A stretch of 64,000 bases of DNA from Harmothoe impar (Eukaryota; Annelida; Polychaeta; Phyllodocida; Polynoidae). A program made the position numbers and the translations under genes. The stretch lies in assembly GCA_947462335.1 (NCBI GenBank), contig OX381721.1, positions 6,138,001 to 6,202,000 of the forward strand, given 5' to 3'. Shown here piece by piece: positions 48,451 to 59,766 of the stretch. The stretch's first letter is position 1, and every line of letters begins with the position of its first letter. The notes below the pieces were generated by a model. It worked only from the letters and a program-made list of their open reading frames with translations, was not told the DNA's origin and made no database searches.

Positions 48451-49167
48451 GGGTAAAGTGCCCATGAGTCGGCCACCTGTGCCTGTTTTCCCCCTTTGAG
48501 CTGTTCTGGGAGCTATTTTGTGATGTGCTAGGCAGTCTGGCCCACTCATAAATGGATGCGTATGTTTTTCTGAAGTGCCAGGCATTCCAGACAATGAGGT
48601 CCCAAATTTCCAATCCAAGTACTTGAAGCTATATGGGCATCCAGTGCCTGATGTATTTAATTTTAGTGCATCAGTACCTTGAGTCAACCACTGTGGTACC
48701 TTGAGTCAACCACCTTGGTACATTGACATAATCTTTGGTGAAGGTCACTGGTCCACCAAATCACTGAGAAACTTCTTTTTTTGAACTTGTTTCATTGTAA
48801 GAACATACCATTCTATAAAACATATGCGTTCTACAAATGTGCATAGCAATGAACAACACCCAGGTTACATGGACACAGATCTAAAAAAAAAGGCCTATAT
48901 TTGGGGATGTGGGATGAATTGTAGTATTTTTTAAGCTAAAAAGTGTACTGATAAGTGGAAATATACAGTAGTTTAGCCTTATGGCAGAGGGAGAAACAAC
49001 TAAGCTCCAGAAAAGGTAACATAGGAGAAAGCTTTATCTCCCCCCTTCCTTTCAATAAAAATAGGGAGAACCCCATTTCAACAGCTATTTAAAGTGACAA
49101 TTTGGTGTTAAAAACATGGTAAAATGGTTGACTCAAGGAAGATGGTCGACTCAGGGACACTTTACCC
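48451..49167. mobile_element. 717-bp GGGTAAAGTG element, TA target, R1
   Basis: GGGTAAAGTGCCCATGAGTC at the left and GACTCAGGGACACTTTACCC at the right, TA on both sides (48449-48450, 49168-49169). Variants of TTGAGTCAACCA recur directly and inverted inside (two near 48.68-48.71 kb, two near 49.12-49.15 kb). Unit 4 at 36351-36370 has the empty site (TCAATATGGCAGAGATTTG). No transposase frame. Confidence 0.88.
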
Positions 49168-49794
49168 TACGCCAGAGATTTGTTCTCTCAGTGAGTGAGG
49201 GAGGGCAGAGGAAGGGCTAATGAGAAGGGATCAGTCAGGGGTGGGGTTTGAGTTATGGATTTGAGTGCAGCCCAACTGGAGTTTCAATGTAATGTCAGTG
49301 AATATTGTGGTTTAGGTCATCCCCACTATGCATACCGCTCCAAGAATTAGTCTAGGATAGCCCTCTACTATTTACAGTAGAAATTGTCTTTTTTCCAGGC
49401 TTCACAATATGTATTGACCCAGTAATGTATTTGATATAACCTAGTATTACCTACATTGCCTCTGTCCATTTACATCCGCTCTACTCCTCCCTCTCCTCCC
49501 TCACCACATGCCGGACCTCCTGAGGATTACAGTTTATCCCTGACCCTGTGTATTTATGGTGCCAGGACCGCCATGTCATTACGTAGCCAGCAGGGGGTGT
49601 GGACTTGCCTATACATCACATAGCACATCCACTGTCAGCCGCTGCCTCACCGGGACTATAGACCATCTGAGACCTGTTTGTCAAACACCTTAGCGAGGTG
49701 TCTTCTTGATGGAACATTATCCTCTGTCTTAAGGACAATGTTGCAGCCACTAAGTTTGTCATTTATTAAGATTGCAGCTAGGCACTACCCCTCA

Positions 49795-50958
49795 CAAACC
49801 CTTTTGCCAAACACTGGTAGCTTTTTTGATTGTTGCTGTCACACAGTCTCTTATATCCTTTCGCAAACAAGCCCTTTACAAATTTCATCTACACAGTCAA
49901 TTTTTTTTTTTCTTATTTCAAGAAAAAAAAACAAAAAAAACTTGCCTGGCAGACAAATGACTAGTTTAAAGAAAATAGTTTTCTTAAAACTAGTCTTTTG
50001 TCCACGAGGCGAGTTTATTTATCTTTGTTTCTTGAAATGAGACACTTTTTGGCTGTGCAATCTAGAAGGTCAGGGACTCTATTCAGTAGGGCCTCCAAGG
50101 CATGATCTGATGATGTTACGGAATGACGCTGGGGTTGTCAAGTTACAGAAAAGGATGTTGCAACAAGCATTGACCTAGCTTCATAAATCAGCTATCTACC
50201 CCCATTCCACCAGTCTATTTCATACCTCCTCACCTCATCTGAACACTGACTTTATCTTTTTGGAAATACAAGATTTACCATGCTTTAGAACTGAAACGCT
50301 GCATTCAATGTCCCCCCTTGAATATAATGTGGCTGCATTTAATAGGCTATTAATTAGACGGCTTATGTCTCCTACTCTTACCCCACCTAGATATAGGAGT
50401 ATTTAAGCATCCATATGCTCCACAATTCTGTTGCACTTATATTCCTGAAGTAAGGACAATTCCTCTACCAACCAATCTATCACTGACTGTCCTCATCCCT
50501 TACTGTGTTAGATACACTGACTACTCCATCTCTCACTCCCTGTTTTGGTATGTTTTTCTATCGATTCTCCACTCTCCTCAGCTTTTCCTTTGCCTGCTCA
50601 CTTCCAGCGCAATAAACCTTGCATTAATGTGGTGATAGAGTAATAACAGATAAAAAGTGACTCTGGTTTGGGCGTGCTTTATTTACCTGGGTTCACACAG
50701 GAAACCTTCCCAACAACAATTATATTTAAAAAAAATCTATATGTTATGAGCGACGTCTACCGCGTACTATACCGGGGGAGTCCGTTGAGGTTGTGTGCAT
50801 TTGTATTTGAACCCAGCACAGTTCCTGTATGTGGTGGTAGGGGGCCCTAGTGAGCAGGGGTAGTTCATTTAAATACCACAAGGTGGCCTACCAGGGCTGG
50901 AGCACACAATCATTTAGTTTTATAGCATCATAAGTCCAAGCACTTATGCTCACAGTAC
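49795..50958. repeat. cassette, R2 copy
   Basis: Same content and borders as 37157-38328 in R1, with a few substitutions and a short deletion near 50.16 kb. Contains the hairpin 49918-50037. Confidence 0.55.
49918..50037. repeat. 120-bp hairpin, R2 copy
   Basis: Here the inner stem is nearly perfect (GACTAGTTTAAAGAAAAT with GTTTTCTTAAAACTAGTC), while the outer left arm has decayed to an A-run. The right arm is identical to that of R1. Confidence 0.75.
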
Positions 50959-50959
50959 A

Positions 50960-53480
50960 TGTCACTCAATCAGGGACACAATGCTGCTCCCCTACATGTC
51001 ACTCCTCCTTCAAAGTCAGTCCCTTACACACATATCTTCTTTTCATGTTTTTATCCTCTAGTTCAGCCCCTCAAATCTCTGCATCAGTCTTTCATTGTAT
51101 TTTAACCTCAGATCTCAGATACTAGATTCACAAGAGCTCTTTCAAACTGTTTGACAACTTTGGAAATCCTTTTCATCTATCTGTAACTATATGTCTTCTA
51201 AATGTAAAAGATAACTTGTAGATCGATTAAGAAGCCGCATCCTAGGCAATTTAAACCGCTTTAGACTACACTCACTAGGATGAAAAGTTCCCTAATGAGT
51301 CAGCCGCCTACTTTGGGAAATATATTTTAATAATCCCAATTTGGTGGCCAATCCATGAAAGCAAGTCGGCCTATCAAAGAGATTAGAATACTGAAGAAAG
51401 CATTTACAAGAAAATCATTTGACTGTTAGCAATATGGCTAAAGGTTGAGCTATTATGTCTATTCCCTGCTGATGCCTGAGACAGGCTCACCTAGTGAGAT
51501 GTGACAGTACTACTTTCTGCTACTTACCTTAAGGTGCTTCCCAGTCGATAAACATCTTACCAGACTGCCACAGAGGGGTCTAATACCACGGGAAGCATGG
51601 TTAGGTGGTTTCTTGCCTTGAAGGGTGTCCCGGTTTCTCCCTACCTCAAGGGGTCAGCCCAAAAAAAGACTCTAGATTCACATGAGCCAGCAAGAATAGG
51701 TTCAAAAGTATGCACAATTACCTTTCTTAATGCATTGGGATCCCAAGTTAAATCCTTCTGCCATAAGGAAACTGACAAATCTGACCATATCAAAAGCTGA
51801 AATTGAGTATTGCACAATCACCACGTAAAGTAAACAAAGCTGTATTTCTTTTGTTCCTATTTTTGCAGGGTGCAGACGGCAGAGTGTCTGCGGGTGCATT
51901 TTTTCACCTATTTTTGACTGCGTTTTTACACTCGTGCGTTTCTTTTAAGGAAACAAAAATGTGTGAGTTAATGGATCCTTGTCCAGTGCATTTAAGTACT
52001 GTGGGCATTTGACCTTACATCCAAAACTCAACCAGATGTCAACCACCCTTGTTCAGTCTAGTGAGGCTGGGCCTAAAGTGATGTGCTTCAATATTACTGT
52101 TTTTCAGATTTTTCAAAGCAGTTCAAGAAAGGGTAAATAAAGTTCTAAAAGAGAAAGAATGTGGATTCAAAAATATCCACTTTGAGTAAGAGTTCCACAT
52201 GTTTTTCAGCAGTTGACACCAGAGTAGTACTTTGCTTGCCTGGTTCTACAGCATTCCTGAGGTTTCAGATTCACCCACAAGTACCATTTTATCATCAGGT
52301 CTGCAACTCCTTATTACCCGATGATTACACCTATTACTGGCCCCTCACAAGGACTGTCATGAATATGCAGAATGGTCATGAGGCGTGACGGGAAATCCAA
52401 TCTTCTCCTTAATTGGACACAATCCCAGATAAGCGATGACAGCAATTTTTGATTTCAGGAAAATTTGATTGCCATTTCTGCACTCAACCACACAAAGTAA
52501 TTTTGAATGGTATGTCATTTTTTCCTCTTCATTATCCTAATAGTCAATAGACCTCCATTTAGACGTTTTAAAGTGGAGTTTAACTGTGTTAGCCTCAAGA
52601 ATGATGTGCTTGAGACTTCAACATTGTATGATTTACAAAGATTCAAACAGTACTGGACTATCCGAAGAGAGTAATATTGGTTACATGTTTAACAGTTGCC
52701 TGACTGCATGCAAGGTTAATACTAATTACTGGTGCTCTGTACTGATAAGTTTGAGGACCGGGCACTATTGCCATAACACCCAATCTGTGACCAACTTCCC
52801 TGAAACCAATACAAAAAGTAAACTTCCCCCGTCAACTTCGAGCTAGAGAGATGTGAAATGAAAAAAAAAGGGCACAAATGCCGCTAAATGCACAGTCAGC
52901 AAGTACAGTTTGTGGTGCTAGAAGAAAATGAATTGATCAAAATCAAAACAAAGCAACCTCAGTTTTTTTTTGGTATCAGGGTTTTGTGTGAATTCTATTT
53001 CACTTAATTTTGGCCATGAAATGCTTTGCAATTTCCAGCGTGTTAATCATTGATGAGAAAGAACAATGAGGGATGAGAATTGTTCCTGTGTTGTGTGTTA
53101 TCACAGAGAGGTGCAAATCCCACACTGATTATTCCATTCAGCGCTTAAGCTTAATCATGTTTACCTATTCAGAAATCTTTGAGGAACTATCCTAAACCAC
53201 TTCAGCCTCAACATAATATTCTGAATAACAAAGTAATAAATTGAACTACCATCATGAATTGTGACTACAACTGACTTGCCCATAGTTTTAATCCTTGGTT
53301 GTAATTCATTGAAACTTAAGTAAGCATCAAAACTTATGTCTCATTTTGTTGGGTCTGACTAATTTTTGTGAACTTTGTTTTAACAATGTCACTTTTGAAA
53401 TAATTAAATAATCATCACTAACCGTTTACAATTCAGTAATAATCTCCTGGTACCTCTGCAATCAAACTGTTCGACATGTC
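50960..53480. other. non-coding R2 sequence (F, G, I-like)
   Basis: Parallels 38.33-40.82 kb, with F at 51.0-51.3, G at 51.5 and an I-like module at 51.73-51.83 kb. Around 52.59-52.67 kb R2 has some 50 bp that R1 lacks. I see no gene. Confidence 0.6.
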
Positions 53481-53483
53481 TAA

Positions 53484-53694
53484 CCCTTTAGAGCATAACC
53501 AAAACTTTGCTTACCGTGGGTACGACCTTTGAGAACTAGTAGTTCCTTAAAGGAAGGACCTCATTTTAATTCCTATAGTAATCCTATGTAAATAGCATCA
53601 ACTATATTCTATGGTAGGCCTGCCATGGCATAGACTTTAGTCAATGCTAGGCCAGCCATGGCATCGACTATAGTCAATGCTAGGCCTTGAAGGG
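53484..53694. mobile_element. TTAA-targeted MITE, R2 only (211 bp)
   Basis: CCCTTTAGAG begins after CTAA (53480-53483) and CTTGAAGGG ends before TTCA (53695-53698), both one change from TTAA. R1 has an intact TTAA at the same place (40819-40822). Inside, a ~45-bp tandem pair contains GCCATGGCAT and TAGTCAATGCTAGGCC. The termini resemble the CCCTTTAAGG family but the interior does not, so this may be a second subfamily. Confidence 0.82.
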
Positions 53695-53989
53695 TTCACT
53701 GGTTCTTGGAGATACAGGGTGGAAAGGGGATATATATTAAAAATACAACCCTTCTTGTTACACAAATATTTGGACAAAACTCTTCAGGAATTGGTTATAT
53801 CAACCAATTATTATTGCCATATCTGAGCAAGAAGAGAAGGAGATTAACATGGAGTGAATAAAAGTATATAAAGGGGACATCCATTTATCCCTTTTTTAGT
53901 AGTGAAGTATGGCCAACAAAGGGAGAATCAGACAGTACCTCTTTGGAGAGTGAACCTCTGTATCATTGAAAGAGTCACAGGGAAAACAC

Positions 53990-54125
53990 ACAGGACAGTG
54001 GCAATGTGCTCCTTAAATGTCACTGGTCAAGCAGATTTACATGTGTAGCCGGACCGAATGACTAAAATGTAGCCCGTCCTGCAACATTGAAAATTTGCAG
54101 GACCGAATGTCCTGTGGGATAAAAA
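53990..54125 (+). repeat. CAGGACATT-family repeat, copy 3, internally deleted
   Basis: Keeps ACAGGACAGTGGCAATGTGC and GACCGAATGTCCTGTGGGAT but lacks about 210 bp of the middle present in R1. The junction is near GGACCGAATGACTAAAATG. Confidence 0.6.
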
Positions 54126-54799
54126 AAGTCTTCGCAAAGACTGAAGTCAAGCAGTACTAGAACCCTCCAAAATTCACAGTTAACCCCTTGAAGGTGGCCA
54201 CAATTGCCAAAAGTACTGAATCTTTCATGCATAGCATTAAAGCATCTAGGTGTTTTAGTATCTCATCAGCATGCTTGGACAACATCATAATGACAGGAAA
54301 CACTGCCTGGTCACAATGTAAAAACCACAGACTCTCAATCCTCTAAGGATAATCAGTATTCATACTGTAGAGGAACAGATATCTGTCCCTGTACTATCTT
54401 TTGCTGGGAGTGGTTCTGGTGTGTTAGAAGCACCATAAAACTGTTATAAAGTGAGGCAATAGGCAAAACAGGGCAAAATGGTTCTCCTTTCGCCTTGCTT
54501 CATTCAGGTATTAAAGTCCTTGCCCTTCTCATGACTGTGATATACTCCTGACTGAGTATATCTTGTATTCATTTTTATTTTGGTTTCACACTGATATAAT
54601 CCTGCATCTTCACCATTTCTTCAGGGGCAGGGAGGGACGAATCTGAAAGATTAAAATATTGTCACAGATTGTCATTTCTCTTCACCTAATACAGCAGTGG
54701 CTAAAAGATTGTCTCTTATTTTGATTCACAAATGATCCCAGAACAGGCTTCTGAGATTTAAGAAGATAGTTATAGTTACCCCAAACACCTGTGTATAAT

Positions 54800-54950
54800 T
54801 CCACAAGTCTCTTCACAGGAATCTAACAATGTCATCCCTCATCAAAGTAAATCTGATATCAGATGCTTCCCCGTTTCTCTCTTAGTAGGAAGCAAAACAA
54901 ATGTATGCAAATAAACATTCAAAGATAAGCGTCAAATGATTGTCAGGAGA
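54800..54950 (+). repeat. I module, R2
   Basis: Counterpart of 42800-42945 with few changes (TCTCTTCACAGGAATCTAAC, ATCAAAGTAAATCTGATATC). Confidence 0.65.
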
Positions 54951-55350
54951 TTTCTTTTCTTACACTGCATGCTTTGGTCTGCCAAGCTCCCCATGTATTT
55001 GGAGCCATGCTTTGTCTTCGAGGCAAAGGATCACAGGTCCATTGTATTGGGCATTTGGGCTCTTAACTTCATGAGAGCTATTTTGTAATTAGTATTTCTG
55101 ATCTGATGCTTCAGTACTAATGAACTGAGTGGAAACAGGCATGACCACTGATACCCTTTTCTTTTGATTGCTTGAGGAAAACAGGTTAGGTTAGTCTACC
55201 TTTAAATTACAAAGCCCAGAGATGAAATGCGTTCCTGCTCTGCTGTTGTCTAGAACCAATCCTCAAATATATTGAGTGCATCAAGATTTGATTAGATAGC
55301 ACAATTGAACAAAAGCTGACAGCACAACCAGTGCAGGAATTGCATAACCA

Positions 55351-55801
55351 CCGTGAAACCTCGCCTATAAGTCGACCTCACTTATAGGTCGAATTGCACT
55401 TTTGAGGTGAAAATTCGACCTATAGCTAAATGCTTTTAACTTTTGGAAAACCCCACTTATAAGTCGAATTGGAGTTTGGGAAATTTTAGGGGTCCAGACC
55501 CTATCCCAGACCCCCCTAAACCACCCTTTTCCGTGGCCAAAGAGAGTATTCTTTCCAATGTTCTGCCCTGAAGACAACATATACTAATGGGGGAAAAGAA
55601 GTAGGCCTCAGGGGGGAAATAAAATCCCCGAAAGAAGATGTATTTTACAGTATTATGGATTGCATTTTTTGGGTGCCTAAATAATTTAATTTTTTTTTCA
55701 AAACCTCACCTATAGGTCGAATTAGACTTTTGGTGAGCAAATTCGACCTATAGCAAAAATAAATTCCAAATAAAAATCGACTTATAAGTGAGGTTTTACG
55801 G
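55351..55801. mobile_element. 451-bp TIR element, R2 only
   Basis: CCGTGAAACCTCGCCTATAA at the left and TTATAAGTGAGGTTTTACGG at the right are inverted repeats; subterminal copies (CACTTATAGGTCGAATT, CACCTATAGGTCGAATTAG) repeat the motif. CA flanks both ends, and R1 shows the empty site ACCACTC at 43908-43914. The terminus AAACCTCRCYTATA resembles pogo-like elements of the Tc1/mariner group, by motif only. The minus-strand frame inside is not recognisable as protein. Confidence 0.85.
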
Positions 55802-55935
55802 CACTCAAAATGCATGCTAACCCTGGGTGTCTTTAAAGGAACTGACTGTTACATCCCTCATCAGAGGTAACCAGACGTCACAAGCTCACAATGTGGCCAC
55901 CTTAAAAAACAACCGCATAAAATTGGGAATGAATA

Positions 55936-56274
55936 GTGGAAATTGACTGTAATAGAATTGCCAGCAACACCCTGTGCCAAAATAAAAGAATGGATACCAT
56001 TTTTTCGTTGGCTCCTTTTGATGAAATCAATCGCTGGAGCAGCGAGCTTGACAATTCTGGGCATTTGAGGTTAGTCATGTCAGTAGGCCAGAAAACTGTT
56101 CTTTCTTTATTGACAGAGTTTATGAGGGAACATGGGGTAGCAGACTGCCTGGTTTGTGCATTGCCTTTTGCAGGTCTATATGGAAATTATATTTGGTTGA
56201 AATCACAATCAAATTGGATCCGTGACCATGTACTCCAATTTGCACTCTACATCAGCAAGGGACCAGTTCTATAA
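55936..56274 (+). CDS. 112-codon open frame of unknown function, doubtful
   Basis: Open from ATG to TAA with no recognised domain. It starts MEIDCNRIASNTLC; the middle has a hydrophobic stretch (CLVCALPFAGLYGNY, about residues 77-91) that could be a membrane segment. The R1 counterpart at 44.04 kb is shifted by a T-rich insertion and has a stop in place of the tryptophan in SNWIRD. The start lies inside an I-like repeat module, which argues against a real gene. A TTTTGCAG inside could be a splice acceptor, but nothing links it to other exons. Most likely chance or a fossil exon. Confidence 0.15.
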   Translation: MEIDCNRIASNTLCQNKRMDTIFSLAPFDEINRWSSELDNSGHLRLVMSVGQKTVLSLLTEFMREHGVADCLVCALPFAGLYGNYIWLKSQSNWIRDHVLQFALYISKGPVL

Positions 56275-56279
56275 CTGTT

Positions 56280-58225
56280 ATTAGTTGGGGATGAGCTGAA
56301 TCACTCTAAACAGTATGTTACTTGTGGTTGAATCAGGGTCCTCAGGAATGAACTGTTCCCACCCAAATGAGGCATTTGATTGGAAGCAAACTAGTTCAGG
56401 ACTAGAGAATTCCTCAACTAATTCTCTTCAAACTTCCAGGCTTAGTTTTCCCATAATGAACTCTCAAATCCTCTAATCTGTAGGGGATTGCCTCAATGCT
56501 GGTAACTCAATTCTTGTAAAGAACACCATTAAGGTATGAACATTTTTTTAATGACAACGGAGGCATATAGTGTGTCACTGTTATTTTGCAGGAAGCAAGC
56601 GGTCGTAAGTGTCAATCCCTGTAAACCAGTCTAGTCAATTAATTTCAATGGGCAGCAATACAAAACAAAACCCTGAAGTGACAATAATGCAGCCAGCAGC
56701 GCTCTCCCAATAATGTTTAATTAACGCATTAATTTTAGAAATGGTCAAAATAGTTGTTATCAAATTATGTCTGGAATCCTTCAGCAAATAAAGCTGTTAA
56801 ATTCTTAATCCATCCCCTGTTATCCCATTATGGTGGGTCAAGCTCAGTACCTTGGACATTCCCTGTATTCTAACTCTAAGAGGGGAAACAGCTGATATGT
56901 GGGCACAGTTGAGCGATGAAACTGTCAACCCAAGGTGAGGAGGCTTGTTGGATTACACCTGTTAATGTGTGATCCCACACTATTTAAATTGTGGCATTGA
57001 GTGCTTTTGTCATCAACTTGAGTCTTAATATAAATTACTGTGACAAGCTGTTCTTAAACCGCCGATTTTAGTGGTACCTATCTTATCAGATTGAACCCTG
57101 ACAATAAATGCTCAAATCATGTAGCGCTCCTTTTTTTGTATGATGAAGGACATGTAACATAGTATAAGGTCAGAGTTCTTTCGTCAGAGAATATCTGCAC
57201 TAGATGACATCCAGACATGGACTAGTGAGTAAGTGAGGCCATGAAAGCTGCGTTAGTCCCGGATGTAGACCCTAGGACCCATAGAGAGGCTAGCGGCGCC
57301 TGCAGGGAACACCTTTTACAGTGCCTCTGCTGTATAATGGTCCCAGATGTCGAATTGATGGCGTTTCCCATCTGACAAGAGTAGCGATTGCTGAGGGCAT
57401 TTCCTAAGAGGCAGCCACCTGAGATCCTAGCACCTTACCCATAATGCCCCTGGAGGAATATCTTCCAGTGCAGCATAAAGCAGGCTGGTCTGCCAATATA
57501 AATATCCTTCACTGCCTCTGTGACTGACATCAACTGCCAACACCTTAACTGCTCATTACTAACCTTGGATATTGCTTAAAGGAGTACTACATGCTTTGTA
57601 TGCTTTCTGCAGTTGCATAGATGAAATTCTCATGCACAAGTGCCGTATTGGTAAATCACTGCGCCACTTTACTGAAGGGTAGAAAGGGTAGAAAGCTACT
57701 CACTAGTGCTGTATTGAATCAACATGCCTATCCTTAAAGGGTTAACACTTTGATAGTTTATGGAGCACCTACAGCAGTGCTACGTCCTGGAAGAGTGTCT
57801 AGGGCACCTTGGCAGATTTATCACTTATACCTCCCTGCCTCCAATTCAATGGTGTAGAGGGGGAATATCTCAGCTGCAGGCTACAGGATGACATTCTGTC
57901 AGCCGTACATCACATTTGACTCAGGTTCCATTATACTATTGGCACCTGTGGGCCCCCAAGTAATAAAATTGTAACAAATTAAATTCATGATAGCAATTAT
58001 TCTGAGCATGCCAATACTATTTCATTTGGCTTCATGAATTGTTCTTAGCTTCTTGTATTGCCATACAAAATCACTGTTGCAGGAAGGAAGTCAATGACTT
58101 GAAATGAAAATATAAAATAGGTTGATATGAGCTCAACCTTTGTAGTCCTTAAAGCAGCCATGACTACCTTTCAACAATACCTAGAAGAGCAACTAGCCCC
58201 AGACCAGGGAATGGCAATTATTAAT
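56280..58225. other. non-coding R2 sequence
   Basis: Parallels 44.35-46.35 kb of R1 at high identity, except for extra sequence near 57.57-57.70 and 57.98-58.08 kb. A TTAA-element end (CCTATCCTTAAAGGGTTAAC) persists near 57.73 kb. No gene seen. Confidence 0.6.
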
Positions 58226-58228
58226 TAA

Positions 58229-58452
58229 CCCTTTAAGGACAGCATGTCATGATGCTCCAATGCAGCCCAAGCAAGTATCTCGCCGGTGCTGCATTGGTGC
58301 GTTATGTCCACCCTTCTGGAGTGTCTCAACCCTGTAGGGTTTGCATTCTGCTTGAATGCAGCTCTGGCAAGTTGATTGTCAGGTCTGCATTCATGCATCA
58401 TGACAACCAAGGGCATTGTGCATTCAGGCTTGATGCATGATCCCTTAAAGCG
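58229..58452. mobile_element. TTAA-flanked MITE (CCCTTTAAGG family), copy 3, R2 only
   Basis: TTAA at 58225-58228, then CCCTTTAAGGACAGCATG; right end ATCCCTTAAAGCG then TTAA at 58453-58456. R1 has the uninterrupted flank (GGGAATGGCAAACATTCATC then TTTCAAATAAAAATGCC, near 46.35 kb). Interior motifs TGCATTCATGCATCATGAC match 1672-1866. Open frames on both strands overlap here and are not genes. Confidence 0.9.
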
Positions 58453-58601
58453 TTAAAGTTCAAATAAAAATGCAGAGTCAACATTAACCCCCCAGGTTTA
58501 AAAAAAAAACATAAAAACGGGACATTATGCTCACAGCTACAGCAACCACCATGTGTACCACATAAAAAATTATTAACATTGACAATCTGTCAATATAGTT
58601 G

Positions 58602-58886
58602 TGGTGATGGCTTGTATTGTTGCAAAAATCTTGAAGCGTAGGGCAGTGGAGGGGCATAGGAGTAAGGGAAACGTACAACATCAGTGTCCAAGCAGGCCTT
58701 GGACCAAAGACTGGTCCTCAATCAGGGAAATGGGCTGCTTTATATGTCGGGGTAAGGCGACAATTGGTGACCCCTAGGGCACAGTCCAGAATCAAGAGTT
58801 AGTACCAAAAGGTTACCTGTAACCCCATACACAATGGAGGGTACATGTAAACCCCAAAGAACCCCGTGGCTGATGGTATGCAAACT
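58602..58886. mobile_element. 285-bp insertion with 6-bp direct flanks, unknown class
   Basis: TAGTTG occurs at 58596-58601 and 58887-58892; R1 near 46.49 kb has a single copy (TATAGTTGGTTGGCGG) and none of the insert. The insert has no clear inverted ends, A-tail or tRNA-like box. It could be a truncated retroelement or an unclassified DNA element. Confidence 0.6.
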
Positions 58887-59039
58887 TAGTTGGCGGCTGA
58901 CGCAATACCTGATCATGTGGAAAATAAGGTTGCCTGGACCTGAGTAGGATGGTGGGGGCATGAGCCATCCAGGCCGCCCGAACCTTACTTAAAGTGGGTA
59001 ATATATGTGTAGAGATCACCCTGATGGTTATGGTTTGAT

Positions 59040-59360
59040 GGTTATGGGGTGGTGTGGGGTGAATCTAATTGCTATGTAGAGTTGAAGGCTGAGGGCTCAG
59101 ACAGGATTAAAGGCAAAGCCTGCAGGAGTAGTTAGTAGTCAGCGCAATGCAAGATGAATCACAATCCTAGTAAGTGCCCCTGGTAATTTCGATCGTCACC
59201 GTCAGTCCGTAGCGATGTAATGGTTATAAATGTTCTTCTTATACCCCACTCTGAATTCAGTTGATTACACAGTAGGTAATCAATGAATCCCCTAAAAATA
59301 TATGTAAATCAGCATTGAATCATTGAGGAAATTAGTTGCTTTTACCACATTCTGAGAATT
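59040..59360. repeat. K landmark, retained in R2
   Basis: GAGGGCTCAGACAGGATTAA, AAGATGAATCACAATCC, then AATGGTTATAAATG and TATGTAAATCAGC. Aligns with 25.8-26.4 kb and 35.88-36.15 kb, and with 3.2-3.9 kb more weakly. Deleted from the R1 side. Confidence 0.65.
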
Positions 59361-59718
59361 TTTTTATTTGGATATTCTTATCATCAATCAACTCACAATT
59401 AAAGTGGACAGGTGGAGAAGGATGAAGGGAAAGGGGAGAAGAAGCCAGGAAACCAACTTTTTATAAATATTGTACAGAGATTTTTTTGTAGCTACATAAC
59501 AAGATGAGAGACAAACTGTCAGTATACAATTGGTGATTGTAAGAAGAATAAATTTGCATTGTTATTTTTTGTATATGTCTCCTTAGAGAAATGGGACAAA
59601 TTTGGGCGTGGTCATTGCAAATAAAATAATGTATAATGTATGAAGTCAAGGCAATTATGAGGAATAATAATTGTATCCTTTAGTACCCAAACTAAACGAT
59701 GTACTTTCTGTTCCTTAG

Positions 59719-59766
59719 GTGAGTGCCCTTAAATTTACTGCTGCTGACTCCAAGTTAAAAATACAG
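59719..59766 (+). promoter_or_regulatory. C landmark: acceptor abutting donor, R2 / unit 6
   Basis: TTTCTGTTCCTTAG ends at 59718; GTGAGT starts at 59719. The 48-nt segment ends AAAATACAG before GTGTGT at 59767. This intact copy pairs with the R1 copy at 46579, which has lost the acceptor. As codons it is open in phase 0 (16 codons). Confidence 0.4.

Larger units (their letters stand above)
36800..49455. repeat. recent tandem duplication, copy R1 (12.6 kb)
   Basis: Nearly identical by eye to 49456-61995. Corresponding points differ by about 12.63 kb at 37.0-39.0 kb, 11.89 kb at 44.0 kb, 13.14 kb at 46.7 kb and 12.53 kb at 49.2 kb; the shifts come from the insertions and deletions listed separately. 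Contents in order: A 36.80-37.04, cassette 37.16-38.33, F 38.33-38.67, G 38.86-39.0, I modules at 39.1, 42.8 and 43.95, C 46.58, D 46.73-46.98, TIR elements, and B 49.19-49.33 kb. No gene is intact in both copies. Confidence 0.85.

Noticed and set aside
4465..59766. C landmark as a conserved 16-codon coding exon
   Set aside because: Unit 1 has 37 nt and breaks the frame, and unit 3 and unit 6 residues differ almost throughout; a splice-signal reading fits better.
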